Below, piece after piece: positions 8,080 to 14,806 of a stretch of 28,803 nucleotides of DNA (position 1 is the stretch's first letter; each line of letters opens with the position of its first letter). The stretch is from a virus. Made by a program: the position numbers and the translations under genes. The stretch spans positions 1 to 28,803 of IMG/VR virus record IMGVR_UViG_3300032893_002748. One strand, 5' to 3'. Under the pieces are notes generated by a model. That model did not search any database. It was not told the origin of the DNA and saw only the letters and a list, made by a program, of their open reading frames with translations.

Positions 8080-9690
8080 TCAAAAGAATATCTTGCTATT
8101 CATAAAGTAGGCGCCGATTCCAGTTTGTTCCATTTCTTTGCGATAAAGGGGTAGACAATTTCCGTGTTTATCTTGATACACTTTATTGAGCGGAAGATTT
8201 GTATGGCCACAAACCGGAGAACTATTATTTGCATTACGAATTATCATAGTGCATTTTGAGGCCTGTGGTTTTTCAACTCCACTTAATCCATGAGCGTATA
8301 TCTTAAATGCATTATCATATGCCTTCTTATCTTCTAACTGATAAAGAACATTTAATGCATCTTCGGCTTTTTTGAAATTACTCTCTGACACTGCCTGTTC
8401 AACAGTCTGTATTAAATCACCTGGTTTTAAGGCATATAGCGGTGAAGCGACAGCAAGAGCCTTATGATCTACCTTATTAGAGGCAAGAATTTCAAGTATA
8501 TTTTTTTGATTAAGCGCATTAACAGATCCGTTGCTTATAAAAACCTCAGGAGAATATACATTCTTTCCGTCTATTTTTACCGGAACTTTAAAGGCTATTT
8601 TACCATCATTTGCCGAGACTGCATATGAAATACCCTTGTCATCTGATGCCGCAATGGAAAGCTGAGCATTATATAGACCGAAATCATTTAATTTTCTCAA
8701 AACATTATAATGAGCTCTTTTTACCGCATCTTTTCCAAACTTAAATTCGGCAACACCGGCAGGAGTATCAAAAGATTTGGCAAAAGTTTCAATTTTTTCA
8801 TCATGATACTTTGGCAATTCAATATCTTTTACTTTATTTTCTTCTATTTTTTGATAAAGAACCTGAGGAGCAGCAAATTCTACATCAGTTCCCTTGGCTG
8901 CTTTCATTTTTATAACGGCCAAATCTACATCACTGACTTCTGATTTATCGACAAGAGAAGACGATACGGCCTTCAATACATCTTGTGCAGAATGAGCAAG
9001 CTTTACGCCACTATTGGTTAATAGATAATTTAATAAATTATCCTTTGTTAATTCCATTACCCCTGCATTTGAAATAAATAAATTATCTGCTTGTTTTTGT
9101 GTATGATATGGAATAAAAATGTTTGTAGTTCCCTTTGGAGTAATAAATCCAACGCTAAAAAGCAAGACATTATTGGTTCTTCCGGCAAGTTTAATACTTT
9201 CCGGCTTTAAACCAGTCTTATCTAAATACATTTTAATCTTACTTTCTACTGTTTTTGCCTGTAAGCTACTTTCCGAGAAGGAGGGTCCACCAAATGCAAG
9301 ATTTAGCTGATCTGCGAGAACCGGATCAACTACCTTTTCATAGGCTTCTTTTATTAGTAAAGTTCCATCGTTTTTGTGAGTTGAGGCTGTTTTTTCAGGA
9401 AGTGAAGCAACTTTAATTCCTAATTCATCTGCAAAAACTTCTGCAAATTTTGTATTTCTTGAATATAATTTTTTATATAAATCTTTTATTTCTGCTCTTG
9501 TAATGAATAGTTTATTTGAATTATTCATTCTTGAAACTATATCTGAAACCTGACCTATGCAACGATCTTCTGGATATTGTTCCTGCGCCCTTGCTAACTT
9601 AACAGATAATAAGGCAATTGGGGTTTTTTCATTATCCTCTATGGCCTGTGAGAGCGAAGTTAATACCTTTTTAATTTGTTCTATAGTCAT
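8080..9690 (-). CDS. Large hypothetical protein with C-terminal Cys/His cluster
   Basis: This 536-residue protein is not recognised. It alternates predicted beta-rich stretches (LFSVGFITPKGTTNIFIPYH; ISYAVSANDGKIAFKVPVKI) with helices, and the two beta-rich parts resemble each other in layout (internal sequence, 'SNAGVMELT' versus 'SNGSVNALN'), suggesting an internal duplication around residues 165-225 and 345-400. The last ~65 residues hold Cys, Cys-x-His and Cys (CTMIIRNANNS, VCGHTNLPL, GNCLPLYR), which could bind zinc. A ribosome site AGGG lies 8 nt before the ATG. It is one of the largest genes of the probable virion block, 11 nt after the gene upstream. The function is unknown; a major assembly or structural protein is possible. 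Confidence 0.75.
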   Translation of the reverse strand: MTIEQIKKVLTSLSQAIEDNEKTPIALLSVKLARAQEQYPEDRCIGQVSDIVSRMNNSNKLFITRAEIKDLYKKLYSRNTKFAEVFADELGIKVASLPEKTASTHKNDGTLLIKEAYEKVVDPVLADQLNLAFGGPSFSESSLQAKTVESKIKMYLDKTGLKPESIKLAGRTNNVLLFSVGFITPKGTTNIFIPYHTQKQADNLFISNAGVMELTKDNLLNYLLTNSGVKLAHSAQDVLKAVSSSLVDKSEVSDVDLAVIKMKAAKGTDVEFAAPQVLYQKIEENKVKDIELPKYHDEKIETFAKSFDTPAGVAEFKFGKDAVKRAHYNVLRKLNDFGLYNAQLSIAASDDKGISYAVSANDGKIAFKVPVKIDGKNVYSPEVFISNGSVNALNQKNILEILASNKVDHKALAVASPLYALKPGDLIQTVEQAVSESNFKKAEDALNVLYQLEDKKAYDNAFKIYAHGLSGVEKPQASKCTMIIRNANNSSPVCGHTNLPLNKVYQDKHGNCLPLYRKEMEQTGIGAYFMNSKIFF

Positions 9691-9701
9691 AGGTTTTTCC
9701 C

Positions 9702-10169
9702 TTATGATAATTCTGGATGCTTTTTACATAGTTCCAGTCTATGTTGTGTTGATAATCCTTTTAGAAGAGCCTTGGCGAGCCTTTCATTTGCTGCAAGTTT
9801 ATTTGGTAAAATTCTTTCGAGATCAGGTAGTTCCTTTTCGGCAAATCCTAAAGAGGATGATGCAATTTTTGTTATAAAATCGCCTTTATAAAATACATTT
9901 AATTCTTTTGATGTTTTATTTAACGAGACGCTCCATGGTTTTGCAGAAGCTTCCTTAACAACATCTTTTTGTTCATCATTATAAAGGGCCACAATATAGT
10001 CTCCATCATCAGCACTTTGTATTTGCCATAACTCTTCTACATTGGAGTCTTTAAATCTAACAACATCAAATGCAACTTTCTCAAGTCTATCCTTAACATC
10101 AGATAATTTATATACTTTTTTGCTTAATTTATTATATAATTTATCCATATCTACTTGAAATTTTGACAT
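9702..10169 (-). CDS. Hypothetical protein, first gene of the probable virion block
   Basis: This 155-residue protein is not recognised. After a basic helical start (MDKLYNKLSKKVYKL) comes a beta-like part (ELWQIQSADDGDYIVALYND; WSVSLNKTSKELNVFYKGDFITKI, described in pieces) and a helical C-terminus ending in LELCKKHPELS. No catalytic motif is visible. The ATG has a strong GAGGT ribosome site 7-8 nt upstream. A 73-nt gap before it holds a possible promoter and an inverted repeat, so it may lead its own transcript into the genes that end in the terminase. Confidence 0.68.
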   Translation of the reverse strand: MSKFQVDMDKLYNKLSKKVYKLSDVKDRLEKVAFDVVRFKDSNVEELWQIQSADDGDYIVALYNDEQKDVVKEASAKPWSVSLNKTSKELNVFYKGDFITKIASSSLGFAEKELPDLERILPNKLAANERLAKALLKGLSTQHRLELCKKHPELS

Positions 10170-10181
10170 AATGACCTCAAA

Positions 10182-10207
10182 AATATACTCTTCTACTAAA
10201 GTATATT
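10182..10207 (-). repeat. Perfect 7-bp inverted repeat (AATATAC / GTATATT) before a gene
   Basis: The arms are at 10182-10188 and 10201-10207 with a 12-nt spacer. They overlap the proposed -10 box and lie just upstream of the ribosome site of the gene starting at 10169. It could be an operator or a small RNA hairpin; in such AT-rich sequence chance is not excluded. Confidence 0.4.
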
Positions 10208-10228
10208 AGAATATAGCTATATCTTGAA
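10200..10228 (-). promoter_or_regulatory. Possible promoter for the probable virion block
   Basis: On the minus strand the boxes are TTCAAG (10228-10223), a 17-nt spacer and TATACT (10205-10200). The -10 matches sigma70 consensus in five of six positions; the -35 is weak. An atatagctatat palindrome fills part of the spacer (10211-10222), a possible binding site for a regulator. It is placed correctly for the gene starting at 10169. Confidence 0.35.
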
Positions 10229-10242
10229 TGCTAAATTGATGG

Positions 10243-10695
10243 CTAAACCCAACTCTCGTCTTTCAATTCAGCTATCTTTTTTAAGATCTCTTGAATCTTC
10301 TCATCTTGGTCTATAAGTTTCTTTATCCTTTTTAAGGATCCGCCATAACTTCTCTTGCCGTTTTTATAATCAACATTACCGTTTAAACTTTTGGTAATTG
10401 AACTTTGATTAACTCCAAGCTCTTTTGCGATTTCTATTTGCGTCTTACCTTCTGACCTTAATCTTATGACATCTCTTTGTCTTGGAGTGAGCATTGTATT
10501 AACCACTCGCCAAAATTCTTTTTTAAGCTGTTCCTGCAATTCCATTATATTTTCATCATATGCAAATGGATTTAATTTTTTATATATACTGTCGTCATTA
10601 GAAAATGATTCCAGCATTTCGTGGGGGAACGAAGATTCATTAAAAATAGATTGATAACCGGCACTTCTGTTAGATCTTCTCTCTCGATAGCTCAT
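10243..10695 (-). CDS. Sigma-70 region 4-like helix-turn-helix regulator
   Basis: This 150-residue protein has a clear sigma-region-4/LuxR-like helix-turn-helix at about residues 69-104: LTPRQRDVIRLRSEGKTQ then IEIAKELGVNQSSITKSL. The phrase 'promote-by-repeat' pattern of LTxRQRxVixLr is typical of sigma region 4. There is no region 2, so it is not a full sigma factor. After the HTH come a basic Gly/Tyr/Lys loop and a helical, charged C-terminus. The ATG has GGAG 6 nt upstream and a good promoter lies before it. It sits exactly between the replication genes and the probable virion genes, which suggests a transcription regulator for the later genes. A small-terminase-like DNA-binding role is an alternative, because HTH proteins of this size also serve there. 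Confidence 0.75.
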   Translation of the reverse strand: MSYRERRSNRSAGYQSIFNESSFPHEMLESFSNDDSIYKKLNPFAYDENIMELQEQLKKEFWRVVNTMLTPRQRDVIRLRSEGKTQIEIAKELGVNQSSITKSLNGNVDYKNGKRSYGGSLKRIKKLIDQDEKIQEILKKIAELKDESWV

Positions 10696-10729
10696 TAATT
10701 CTCCAAATCAAAATATATGTATAAATATA

Positions 10730-10759
10730 TATATATCTTAATTTAAGAATTATTATCAA
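10730..10759 (-). promoter_or_regulatory. Sigma70-like promoter for the HTH regulator gene
   Basis: On the minus strand: TTGATA (10759-10754), an 18-nt spacer, then TATATA (10735-10730). The -35 matches consensus in five of six positions and the -10 in five of six. The spacer contains the palindrome cttaatttaag. The predicted start of transcription is about 27 nt before the ATG at 10695, leaving room for the GGAG ribosome site. Confidence 0.5.
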
Positions 10760-10771
10760 TTTTTTTAATAA

Positions 10772-11509
10772 CTAATTTATCACAATATCAAATAGTTCTG
10801 AACCATTGTCTTTTAAATATTCATCTATATCTTTATATCCAGAAGGGAGATGCAAATCCTTAATATTAGCGTATTGTCCATATTTTGACTTTATTCTATT
10901 TCTTCCGCTTTCCCCGGCCTCATCATTATCTAATAACAAAAACAAATTATCAGTGTATCTTAATAATAAAGAAAACTGATCTGCTGTCATATTTGAAGAA
11001 CCAAGGGCAACTATATTTGTAATGCCCTTATCAAATGCACTAATACAATCAAACTGACCCTCAACTATAATGGCGCAGTTGTTGTCAATAATACTTTTTT
11101 TAGCCTGATATAACCCAAACAAATGCCTGCCCTTATCAAAGACAGTATTCATATATTTTGGATATGATCCACGCTCTTCATCAGATAATAGTGTTCTTCC
11201 AACCAGAGCAACAGTATCTCCATACACATCTCTATATGGCATTATCAGATTATAATTAAACATTGGGCAATAATATTTGCTAATCCCAACAGTATTTTTT
11301 TTATCAATTATTCCTAATTTAATTAATTCTTCTTCGTTTATTAATGAGGTTAGTTTTGATAAATTTTCTAAATTTGGAAAATATCCAAAATCAAAAAAAT
11401 CCTGACTATATTTAGATATCCTTCCATTTAGATATACTTTTAATCTATCTTCTTCCGGAAGTTCATTAATTAAAATTTTACAATATTTTATTAGATCATT
11501 CAGGTGCAT
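10772..11509 (-). CDS. DnaG-type primase (catalytic core, no zinc domain)
   Basis: This enzyme makes RNA primers for DNA replication. It has the DnaG fold: a basic N-terminal core part (MPYRDVYGDTVALVGRTL, residues ~90-107) and a TOPRIM domain with VEGQFD (E150, D154) and the acid pair in LLDNDEAG (D194, D196). At 245 residues it is much shorter than bacterial DnaG (about 580), lacking both the N-terminal CHC2-type zinc domain and the C-terminal helicase-binding domain. The upstream gene, a double zinc-ribbon protein, overlaps it by 14 nt, so the zinc function may be supplied in trans. The ATG has only a weak AAAG ribosome site, consistent with coupled translation. It ends in TAG. Confidence 0.88.
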   Translation of the reverse strand: MHLNDLIKYCKILINELPEEDRLKVYLNGRISKYSQDFFDFGYFPNLENLSKLTSLINEEELIKLGIIDKKNTVGISKYYCPMFNYNLIMPYRDVYGDTVALVGRTLLSDEERGSYPKYMNTVFDKGRHLFGLYQAKKSIIDNNCAIIVEGQFDCISAFDKGITNIVALGSSNMTADQFSLLLRYTDNLFLLLDNDEAGESGRNRIKSKYGQYANIKDLHLPSGYKDIDEYLKDNGSELFDIVIN

Positions 11510-11828
11510 CTTTAATATTATTTCTTAATATATTTGCAAATATAGGACTAATGTTAATTTTTTGTTTACATTTTTTACATATGAATGCGTCATTTTCAAC
11601 GATAGGAGTGTCGGAAGTTTTACAACTATCACATTTTACAGCGAATGCTTTCTTTTGAGCAGATTCTTTTACTACCTGCCCTAAAGATTTCATTTGTCTT
11701 TTTGTAAAATCAGAAACATTGCTAATAGTTCCGCCACATTCAGAGCAAATAACCTCATTTGTATCTATCTTTAATTTTGGTTCTTGTGTTTTAAAGCAAC
11801 CTTTATTATTACAATTTATTGAAAACAT
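11496..11828 (-). CDS. Double zinc-ribbon protein, overlaps primase gene
   Basis: This 110-residue protein carries two four-cysteine zinc sites: C6, C11, C28, C31 and C66, C69, C84, C87. A basic helical linker (about 40-60) joins them. No enzyme motif is seen. GGAG 5 nt before the ATG gives a strong start, and its 3' end overlaps the primase gene by 14 nt, so both are probably made together. Known roles for such ribbons include template reading by primases and contact with RNA polymerase. The best guess is a primase accessory, the missing zinc domain encoded separately; a transcription factor is the alternative. Confidence 0.8.
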   Translation of the reverse strand: MFSINCNNKGCFKTQEPKLKIDTNEVICSECGGTISNVSDFTKRQMKSLGQVVKESAQKKAFAVKCDSCKTSDTPIVENDAFICKKCKQKINISPIFANILRNNIKDAPE

Positions 11829-11830
11829 TA

Positions 11831-12766
11831 TTACTCCAAAGATTTAATTATATTATCTACATTTTCCGGATACATAACATTTAATATTACTCTGTGCTTA
11901 CCAGAGAAGCCAACCCCGCATCCCTCTATTGAGATTTCATCTTTATTTTTAGCTTTAGCTGGGATTGTTATATTTTTATCTCCATATATTGTCCTGACGC
12001 TTTTCTCAACGCCCCTCAAAGCATCAAGTAAAGGAATATCAATAGATGAAACAACATCTCTGCCTTCTATAGATATTTCTGGATCTTTTTCATAATGTAT
12101 TGTTATGAAGGCATCTGATACTGAATGCATTCCAAAGGCATTGCTTCCCATATAATGTCCCATCCCGGATAATCTTAATGTTTGGCCATTTCCTATTCCG
12201 GCTGGCACATTAATCATTCCGGACATTTTATCTTTTATATAGCCATTGGAATCACAGGCATCACAATCTTTTTTATTAACTTTTCCATAACATTTTGGAC
12301 AGGTTTGTATGAAAGTCATTCCATTTTGACCAGAAACAATTCTTCCTTGACCTCCACATTTATCACAGCCATTATTTAATTTAATAAAACCTTCTCCATT
12401 ACAAGAATTACATCTAACATTTCTATCGTATTCTGCCACCTTCTCGCAGCCTTTTACCGCCTCCTCAAAAGAAATATTAATATGAATATGCGGCGGCTTT
12501 TGCAATTCTATTTCTTGGTTCATATTACCAAAGAAATCCTCTATATTAAATCCAAACGGAGATGATTGTCGAGGCATATGTTTTTGAGGATTTTTCTTAT
12601 AATCTTGAATAAATTGATACGCCTCATTAATTTCTTTCATTTTGTTTGCATCACCGCCCTTATCTGGATGATTAGCAATCGCCAAATTTCTATATATTTT
12701 TTTTAATTCTTCTTCTGAAGTATTAGAGCTACATCCTAATACTTTATACGCCTTATTAATATCCAT
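11831..12766 (-). CDS. dnaJ: DnaJ (Hsp40) co-chaperone with zinc-finger domain
   Basis: This co-chaperone delivers client proteins to Hsp70 (DnaK) and stimulates its ATPase. The J domain is residues ~1-60 with the HPD motif at 33-35. The usual glycine/phenylalanine linker is shortened (about 65-82). Eight cysteines (119, 122, 134, 137, 156, 159, 168, 171) make the four zinc-finger repeats; the first two keep CxxCxGxG, the third (CPKCYGKV) and fourth (CDACDSNG) are degenerate. The substrate-binding C-terminal domain follows with VPAGIGNGQTLRLSGMG. At 311 residues it is shorter than bacterial DnaJ (about 375). No DnaK gene is in the window, so it presumably works with the host Hsp70, as phages that need host chaperones do. 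It starts 1 nt after the upstream stop with no close ribosome site. Confidence 0.95.
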   Translation of the reverse strand: MDINKAYKVLGCSSNTSEEELKKIYRNLAIANHPDKGGDANKMKEINEAYQFIQDYKKNPQKHMPRQSSPFGFNIEDFFGNMNQEIELQKPPHIHINISFEEAVKGCEKVAEYDRNVRCNSCNGEGFIKLNNGCDKCGGQGRIVSGQNGMTFIQTCPKCYGKVNKKDCDACDSNGYIKDKMSGMINVPAGIGNGQTLRLSGMGHYMGSNAFGMHSVSDAFITIHYEKDPEISIEGRDVVSSIDIPLLDALRGVEKSVRTIYGDKNITIPAKAKNKDEISIEGCGVGFSGKHRVILNVMYPENVDNIIKSLE

Positions 12767-12767
12767 T

Positions 12768-13289
12768 TTAATTATCTAACCTCATTAAATATGCAAGCCC
12801 AACCGCAATGCCGTCCGCTCTATCATAATTTTCTGATCTAATATTTTCGTTCCTATTTAATTCGTATTTCCATTTTATTTTTAATCTTTTTTCTAAAACA
12901 CTGGGTATTTCTTCTTTTTCTGGAATTTTATTTGATATTTTAATAGTATTTCTAATCGTTATTACCGGCAATAATACCGGCTCTTTTTCCATATATTCAT
13001 AACAATATTGTCCAATAAATCTATTATAAACAGCAAGAATGATAATTGTATTTGCCGAGCTTTTCTTTGGCATAAATTTAGTAATATCCTCTATTGCAAC
13101 AACATCCGGAGAATATTTATCTAATAATTTTGCAACTTCTTTTCTAACCTCTGAAAGAGATTTAAATATAGAGCATTCGTCTTTTAATGGTTTAAAATAT
13201 CCTGAATCGATTAATTTGATTTTTTTATTTTTTTCAAGCACACCGTAGCCAATTGTAGAACTCGAAATATCAAACGATAGAACTCGCAT
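12768..13289 (-). CDS. ruvC: RuvC-like Holliday junction resolvase
   Basis: This endonuclease cuts four-way DNA junctions left by recombination, which phages must remove before packaging. The RNase H-like fold shows the acids D7 (SFDISSSTIGYG), E67 (VVAIEDI) and D156/D159 (NYDRADGIAVGLAYL). The 173-residue length matches RuvC. It is the first gene after the hairpin region that follows ssb and is followed by dnaJ 1 nt later. The ATG at 13289 has no ribosome site, and a GATATATA box ends only 6 nt before it, so a leaderless or near-leaderless message is possible. Confidence 0.88.
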   Translation of the reverse strand: MRVLSFDISSSTIGYGVLEKNKKIKLIDSGYFKPLKDECSIFKSLSEVRKEVAKLLDKYSPDVVAIEDITKFMPKKSSANTIIILAVYNRFIGQYCYEYMEKEPVLLPVITIRNTIKISNKIPEKEEIPSVLEKRLKIKWKYELNRNENIRSENYDRADGIAVGLAYLMRLDN

Positions 13290-13295
13290 GAATAG

Positions 13296-13303
13296 TATAT
13301 ATC
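13296..13303 (-). promoter_or_regulatory. Possible -10 element immediately before ruvC
   Basis: The minus strand reads TTGATATATACT just upstream, an extended -10 shape. It ends 6 nt before the ruvC ATG and shares GATATATA with three other intergenic sites in the window. A weak ATTGTT is 16 nt upstream of TATACT. Being so close to the start codon and partly inside a terminator-like hairpin, it is only tentative. Confidence 0.25.
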
Positions 13304-13367
13304 AAAGAAAATAGGAACAATCGTGTTGTCCCTTTGACATTTATCACAATTGTTCCTATTTTTCTTT
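13304..13367 (-). terminator. Long-stem intrinsic terminator after ssb
   Basis: Arms at 13308-13325 and 13345-13362 form an 18-bp stem; on the minus strand the single non-Watson-Crick pair is a G-U wobble. Four further pairs (13304-13307 with 13364-13367) can extend it across a one-base bulge. The 19-nt loop contains a smaller stem, TGTC/GACA. The minus-strand 3' arm ends in UUUU followed by CUUU, as expected of a rho-independent terminator. It would end the ssb transcript before ruvC, or act in both directions. Confidence 0.6.
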
Positions 13368-13430
13368 AATCGAAAGTATTTTTAAATTACACTATGATAA
13401 ATTCATAGTTATGTTTTGTTGCTTTCGATT
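13368..13430 (-). repeat. Nested inverted repeats in the ssb 3' region
   Basis: An outer 9-bp perfect repeat (aatcgaaag at 13368-13376, ctttcgatt at 13422-13430) encloses an inner 7-bp hairpin with a 5-nt loop (actatga at 13391-13397, tcatagt at 13403-13409). On the plus strand the outer arm is followed by eight T (13429-13436), so this would be a terminator for plus-strand transcripts; on the minus strand it has no U-tract and would be a structured 3' UTR. The purpose is unknown. Confidence 0.55.
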
Positions 13431-13438
13431 TTTTTTAA

Positions 13439-14110
13439 TCAGGGGAATGTTGATGATGCATCATATTCGCCAAATTCATCGTCTTCCGTTGATGACTTTG
13501 ATAGTTGCCCGCTAGAAACTTCACCTCCTTCTGCGGATATTTTTTCAATGATGCTATTGAGTCTTTCCTCGACCTTTTCTGGTTCTGGAGCAGTACTCAT
13601 TTTAACCAAGAACTCCTGATCACTTTGTTCCTTTAACTGCAAATCTGCCGCAGATAAAGGCTTCTTGGGCTTAGCTATTACGGTGTAGTATCCGGTTGAT
13701 CCTCCTTTTGGATCAACTACGATATCAACATCGTAATTAGTTGGTGGTCCCCAATCGTCATCGTTAGCATATGTCTGTATTCCTTTAAATATTGAAAAAC
13801 CAATATCTAAAACCTTATACATACCGGTTTTGCGCTCGATAACACCAACAAGCCATCTACGCTTTGGTCGGTCTCCTTTGTCGCACACTACGCAGCGACC
13901 TTTTGATGCCGAACAATTAATGCGATGACCGTATCCTTTTTCTCCCTCAACCTTATATTTATGCTGATAATATTGATGAGGAAGCGTAACTATTCTAATT
14001 GGATTAGAACCTTGGCCTAATTTTAGAAAAGTATCTTTACCGTTTTTGGTGGAACCTGAACCTGCCGGTGCGTCGTTCCAACCTATTTCTCCGAATTTTT
14101 GATTTGACAT
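13439..14110 (-). CDS. ssb: Phage single-stranded DNA-binding protein, gp32-like
   Basis: This protein coats single-stranded DNA during replication and recombination. The core has basic-aromatic strands (FLKLGQGSNPIRIVTLP), a zinc site H62, C66, C73, C76 (GYGHRINCSASKGRC then VVCDKGD), and a WLVGVI strand typical of phage SSBs with the T4 gp32 layout. The tail is Ser/Glu/Asp-rich and ends near an acidic aromatic stretch, as in proteins that recruit partners through the C-terminus. I start it at the ATG at 14110 (223 residues), which has GGAG 9 nt upstream; a longer form from the ATG at 14125 has no ribosome site. Local GC is about 42% in its first-listed 60 bases, above most neighbours, as highly expressed genes often show. 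The terminator-like hairpins follow. Confidence 0.87.
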   Translation of the reverse strand: MSNQKFGEIGWNDAPAGSGSTKNGKDTFLKLGQGSNPIRIVTLPHQYYQHKYKVEGEKGYGHRINCSASKGRCVVCDKGDRPKRRWLVGVIERKTGMYKVLDIGFSIFKGIQTYANDDDWGPPTNYDVDIVVDPKGGSTGYYTVIAKPKKPLSAADLQLKEQSDQEFLVKMSTAPEPEKVEERLNSIIEKISAEGGEVSSGQLSKSSTEDDEFGEYDASSTFP

Positions 14111-14119
14111 TTTTTTATT

Positions 14120-14123
14120 CTCC
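14120..14123 (-). promoter_or_regulatory. Ribosome binding site that decides the ssb start
   Basis: GGAG lies 9 nt before the ATG at 14110 and inside the coding stretch of the alternative longer form from 14125, favouring the shorter protein. Confidence 0.6.
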
Positions 14124-14144
14124 ATCCAATTTGTTTATTAACAA

Positions 14145-14441
14145 TCAACGCGATTTTGTTAGAACAACCATTCTCTTACGATCGTGATCTGGTGTTCTCT
14201 CGAAACGAACGCTGACTCCTGCCTTACGAAGGCTCGGCACGACAGCATCAACCACTCTGCGTAGAGCGCTTGCCGATCCTGGCCAATTTTCTGGAACTGA
14301 ACGACGCGAAGTGATTGCTGTATCAAGTTGTGTCATTGTTCCTACCCACTCGCCGTTCTTTCTATTAAGAAGCGAAAGAATGCGATCCTTAACTGTGTTT
14401 CTTAACTCAACTACTTCATTACTTACTCTATTTTTATTCAT
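14145..14441 (-). CDS. Small winged-helix-like DNA-binding protein
   Basis: This 98-residue basic protein has the layout of the winged-helix module found at the C-terminus of several phage and plasmid primase/helicase proteins: a helical start, GEWVGTMTQL, then VPENWPGSASALRRVVDA, VPSLRKAGVSVRFERT and RKRMVVLTKS. Here it is a free-standing protein. GGAG 7 nt before the ATG makes a strong start. GC is about 48% over bases 14161-14400, against about 27% in a sample of the AT-rich neighbourhood (28141-28200), so codon use is unlike most of the window. This could be recent acquisition or selection for high expression. It lies between a small unknown gene and ssb, so a DNA-replication role is likely. 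Confidence 0.75.
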   Translation of the reverse strand: MNKNRVSNEVVELRNTVKDRILSLLNRKNGEWVGTMTQLDTAITSRRSVPENWPGSASALRRVVDAVVPSLRKAGVSVRFERTPDHDRKRMVVLTKSR

Positions 14442-14453
14442 TTCTTATCTCCA

Positions 14454-14765
14454 TCATTTTTGTTTATATGTTATGTTTCTTATTCTTAAGACACGATGAA
14501 AAGGTATCATCATCTCTAAATATAAGTCTTTGTTAGCCTCTGTTAACAGGCTTGTAAACTTTTCTACTATTGCATCCTCACTGAGGTTAGAATAGATTCC
14601 CGAAACTCTTACATAATTAGCACTTTCGTCTAATCTTGTTGCAATAAATTTCTTTATTTTTGAATTTTTAGAGTCTTCTCCTTCAAAGATTACTAAATAT
14701 ACTGGTGAGCGCAATATGTTTTTTTCTTGCACCGATTTTATCTGTGAAATTGCAATATCTGTCAT
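14454..14765 (-). CDS. Small hypothetical protein in the recombination/SSB operon
   Basis: This 103-residue protein is not recognised. It looks alpha/beta: strands around SPVYLVIFEGED, KKFIATRL and YVRVSGIY, a helix DAIVEKFTSLLTEAN and a basic ending RVLRIRNITYKQK. No cysteine or catalytic pattern is present. GAGG 5 nt before the ATG is a strong ribosome site, and a possible promoter element lies before it. Position between recA and the winged-helix and ssb genes suggests a part in replication or recombination. Confidence 0.68.
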   Translation of the reverse strand: MTDIAISQIKSVQEKNILRSPVYLVIFEGEDSKNSKIKKFIATRLDESANYVRVSGIYSNLSEDAIVEKFTSLLTEANKDLYLEMMIPFHRVLRIRNITYKQK

Positions 14766-14779
14766 TATTTCCTCTACAC

Positions 14780-14799
14780 TTTATATATCAGCTGCGGAC
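14780..14799 (-). promoter_or_regulatory. Possible promoter with GTCCGCAG box before the small-protein/ssb genes
   Basis: The minus strand shows GTCCGCAG (14799-14792), two bases, then GATATATA (14789-14782) running into an AAAG. TGATATATA is an extended -10 shape; no good -35 is seen. The same GTCCGCAG plus GATATATA pair occurs upstream of the UvsY-like gene. The start of transcription would be only about 10 nt before the ATG at 14765. Confidence 0.4.
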
Positions 14800-14806
14800 G
14801 ACAATT

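Noticed and set aside
10720-10727. TATAAATA, resembling the T4 late-promoter core, on the plus strand
   Set aside because: It points away from the genes, in a very AT-rich gap, and the plus strand carries no supported gene.
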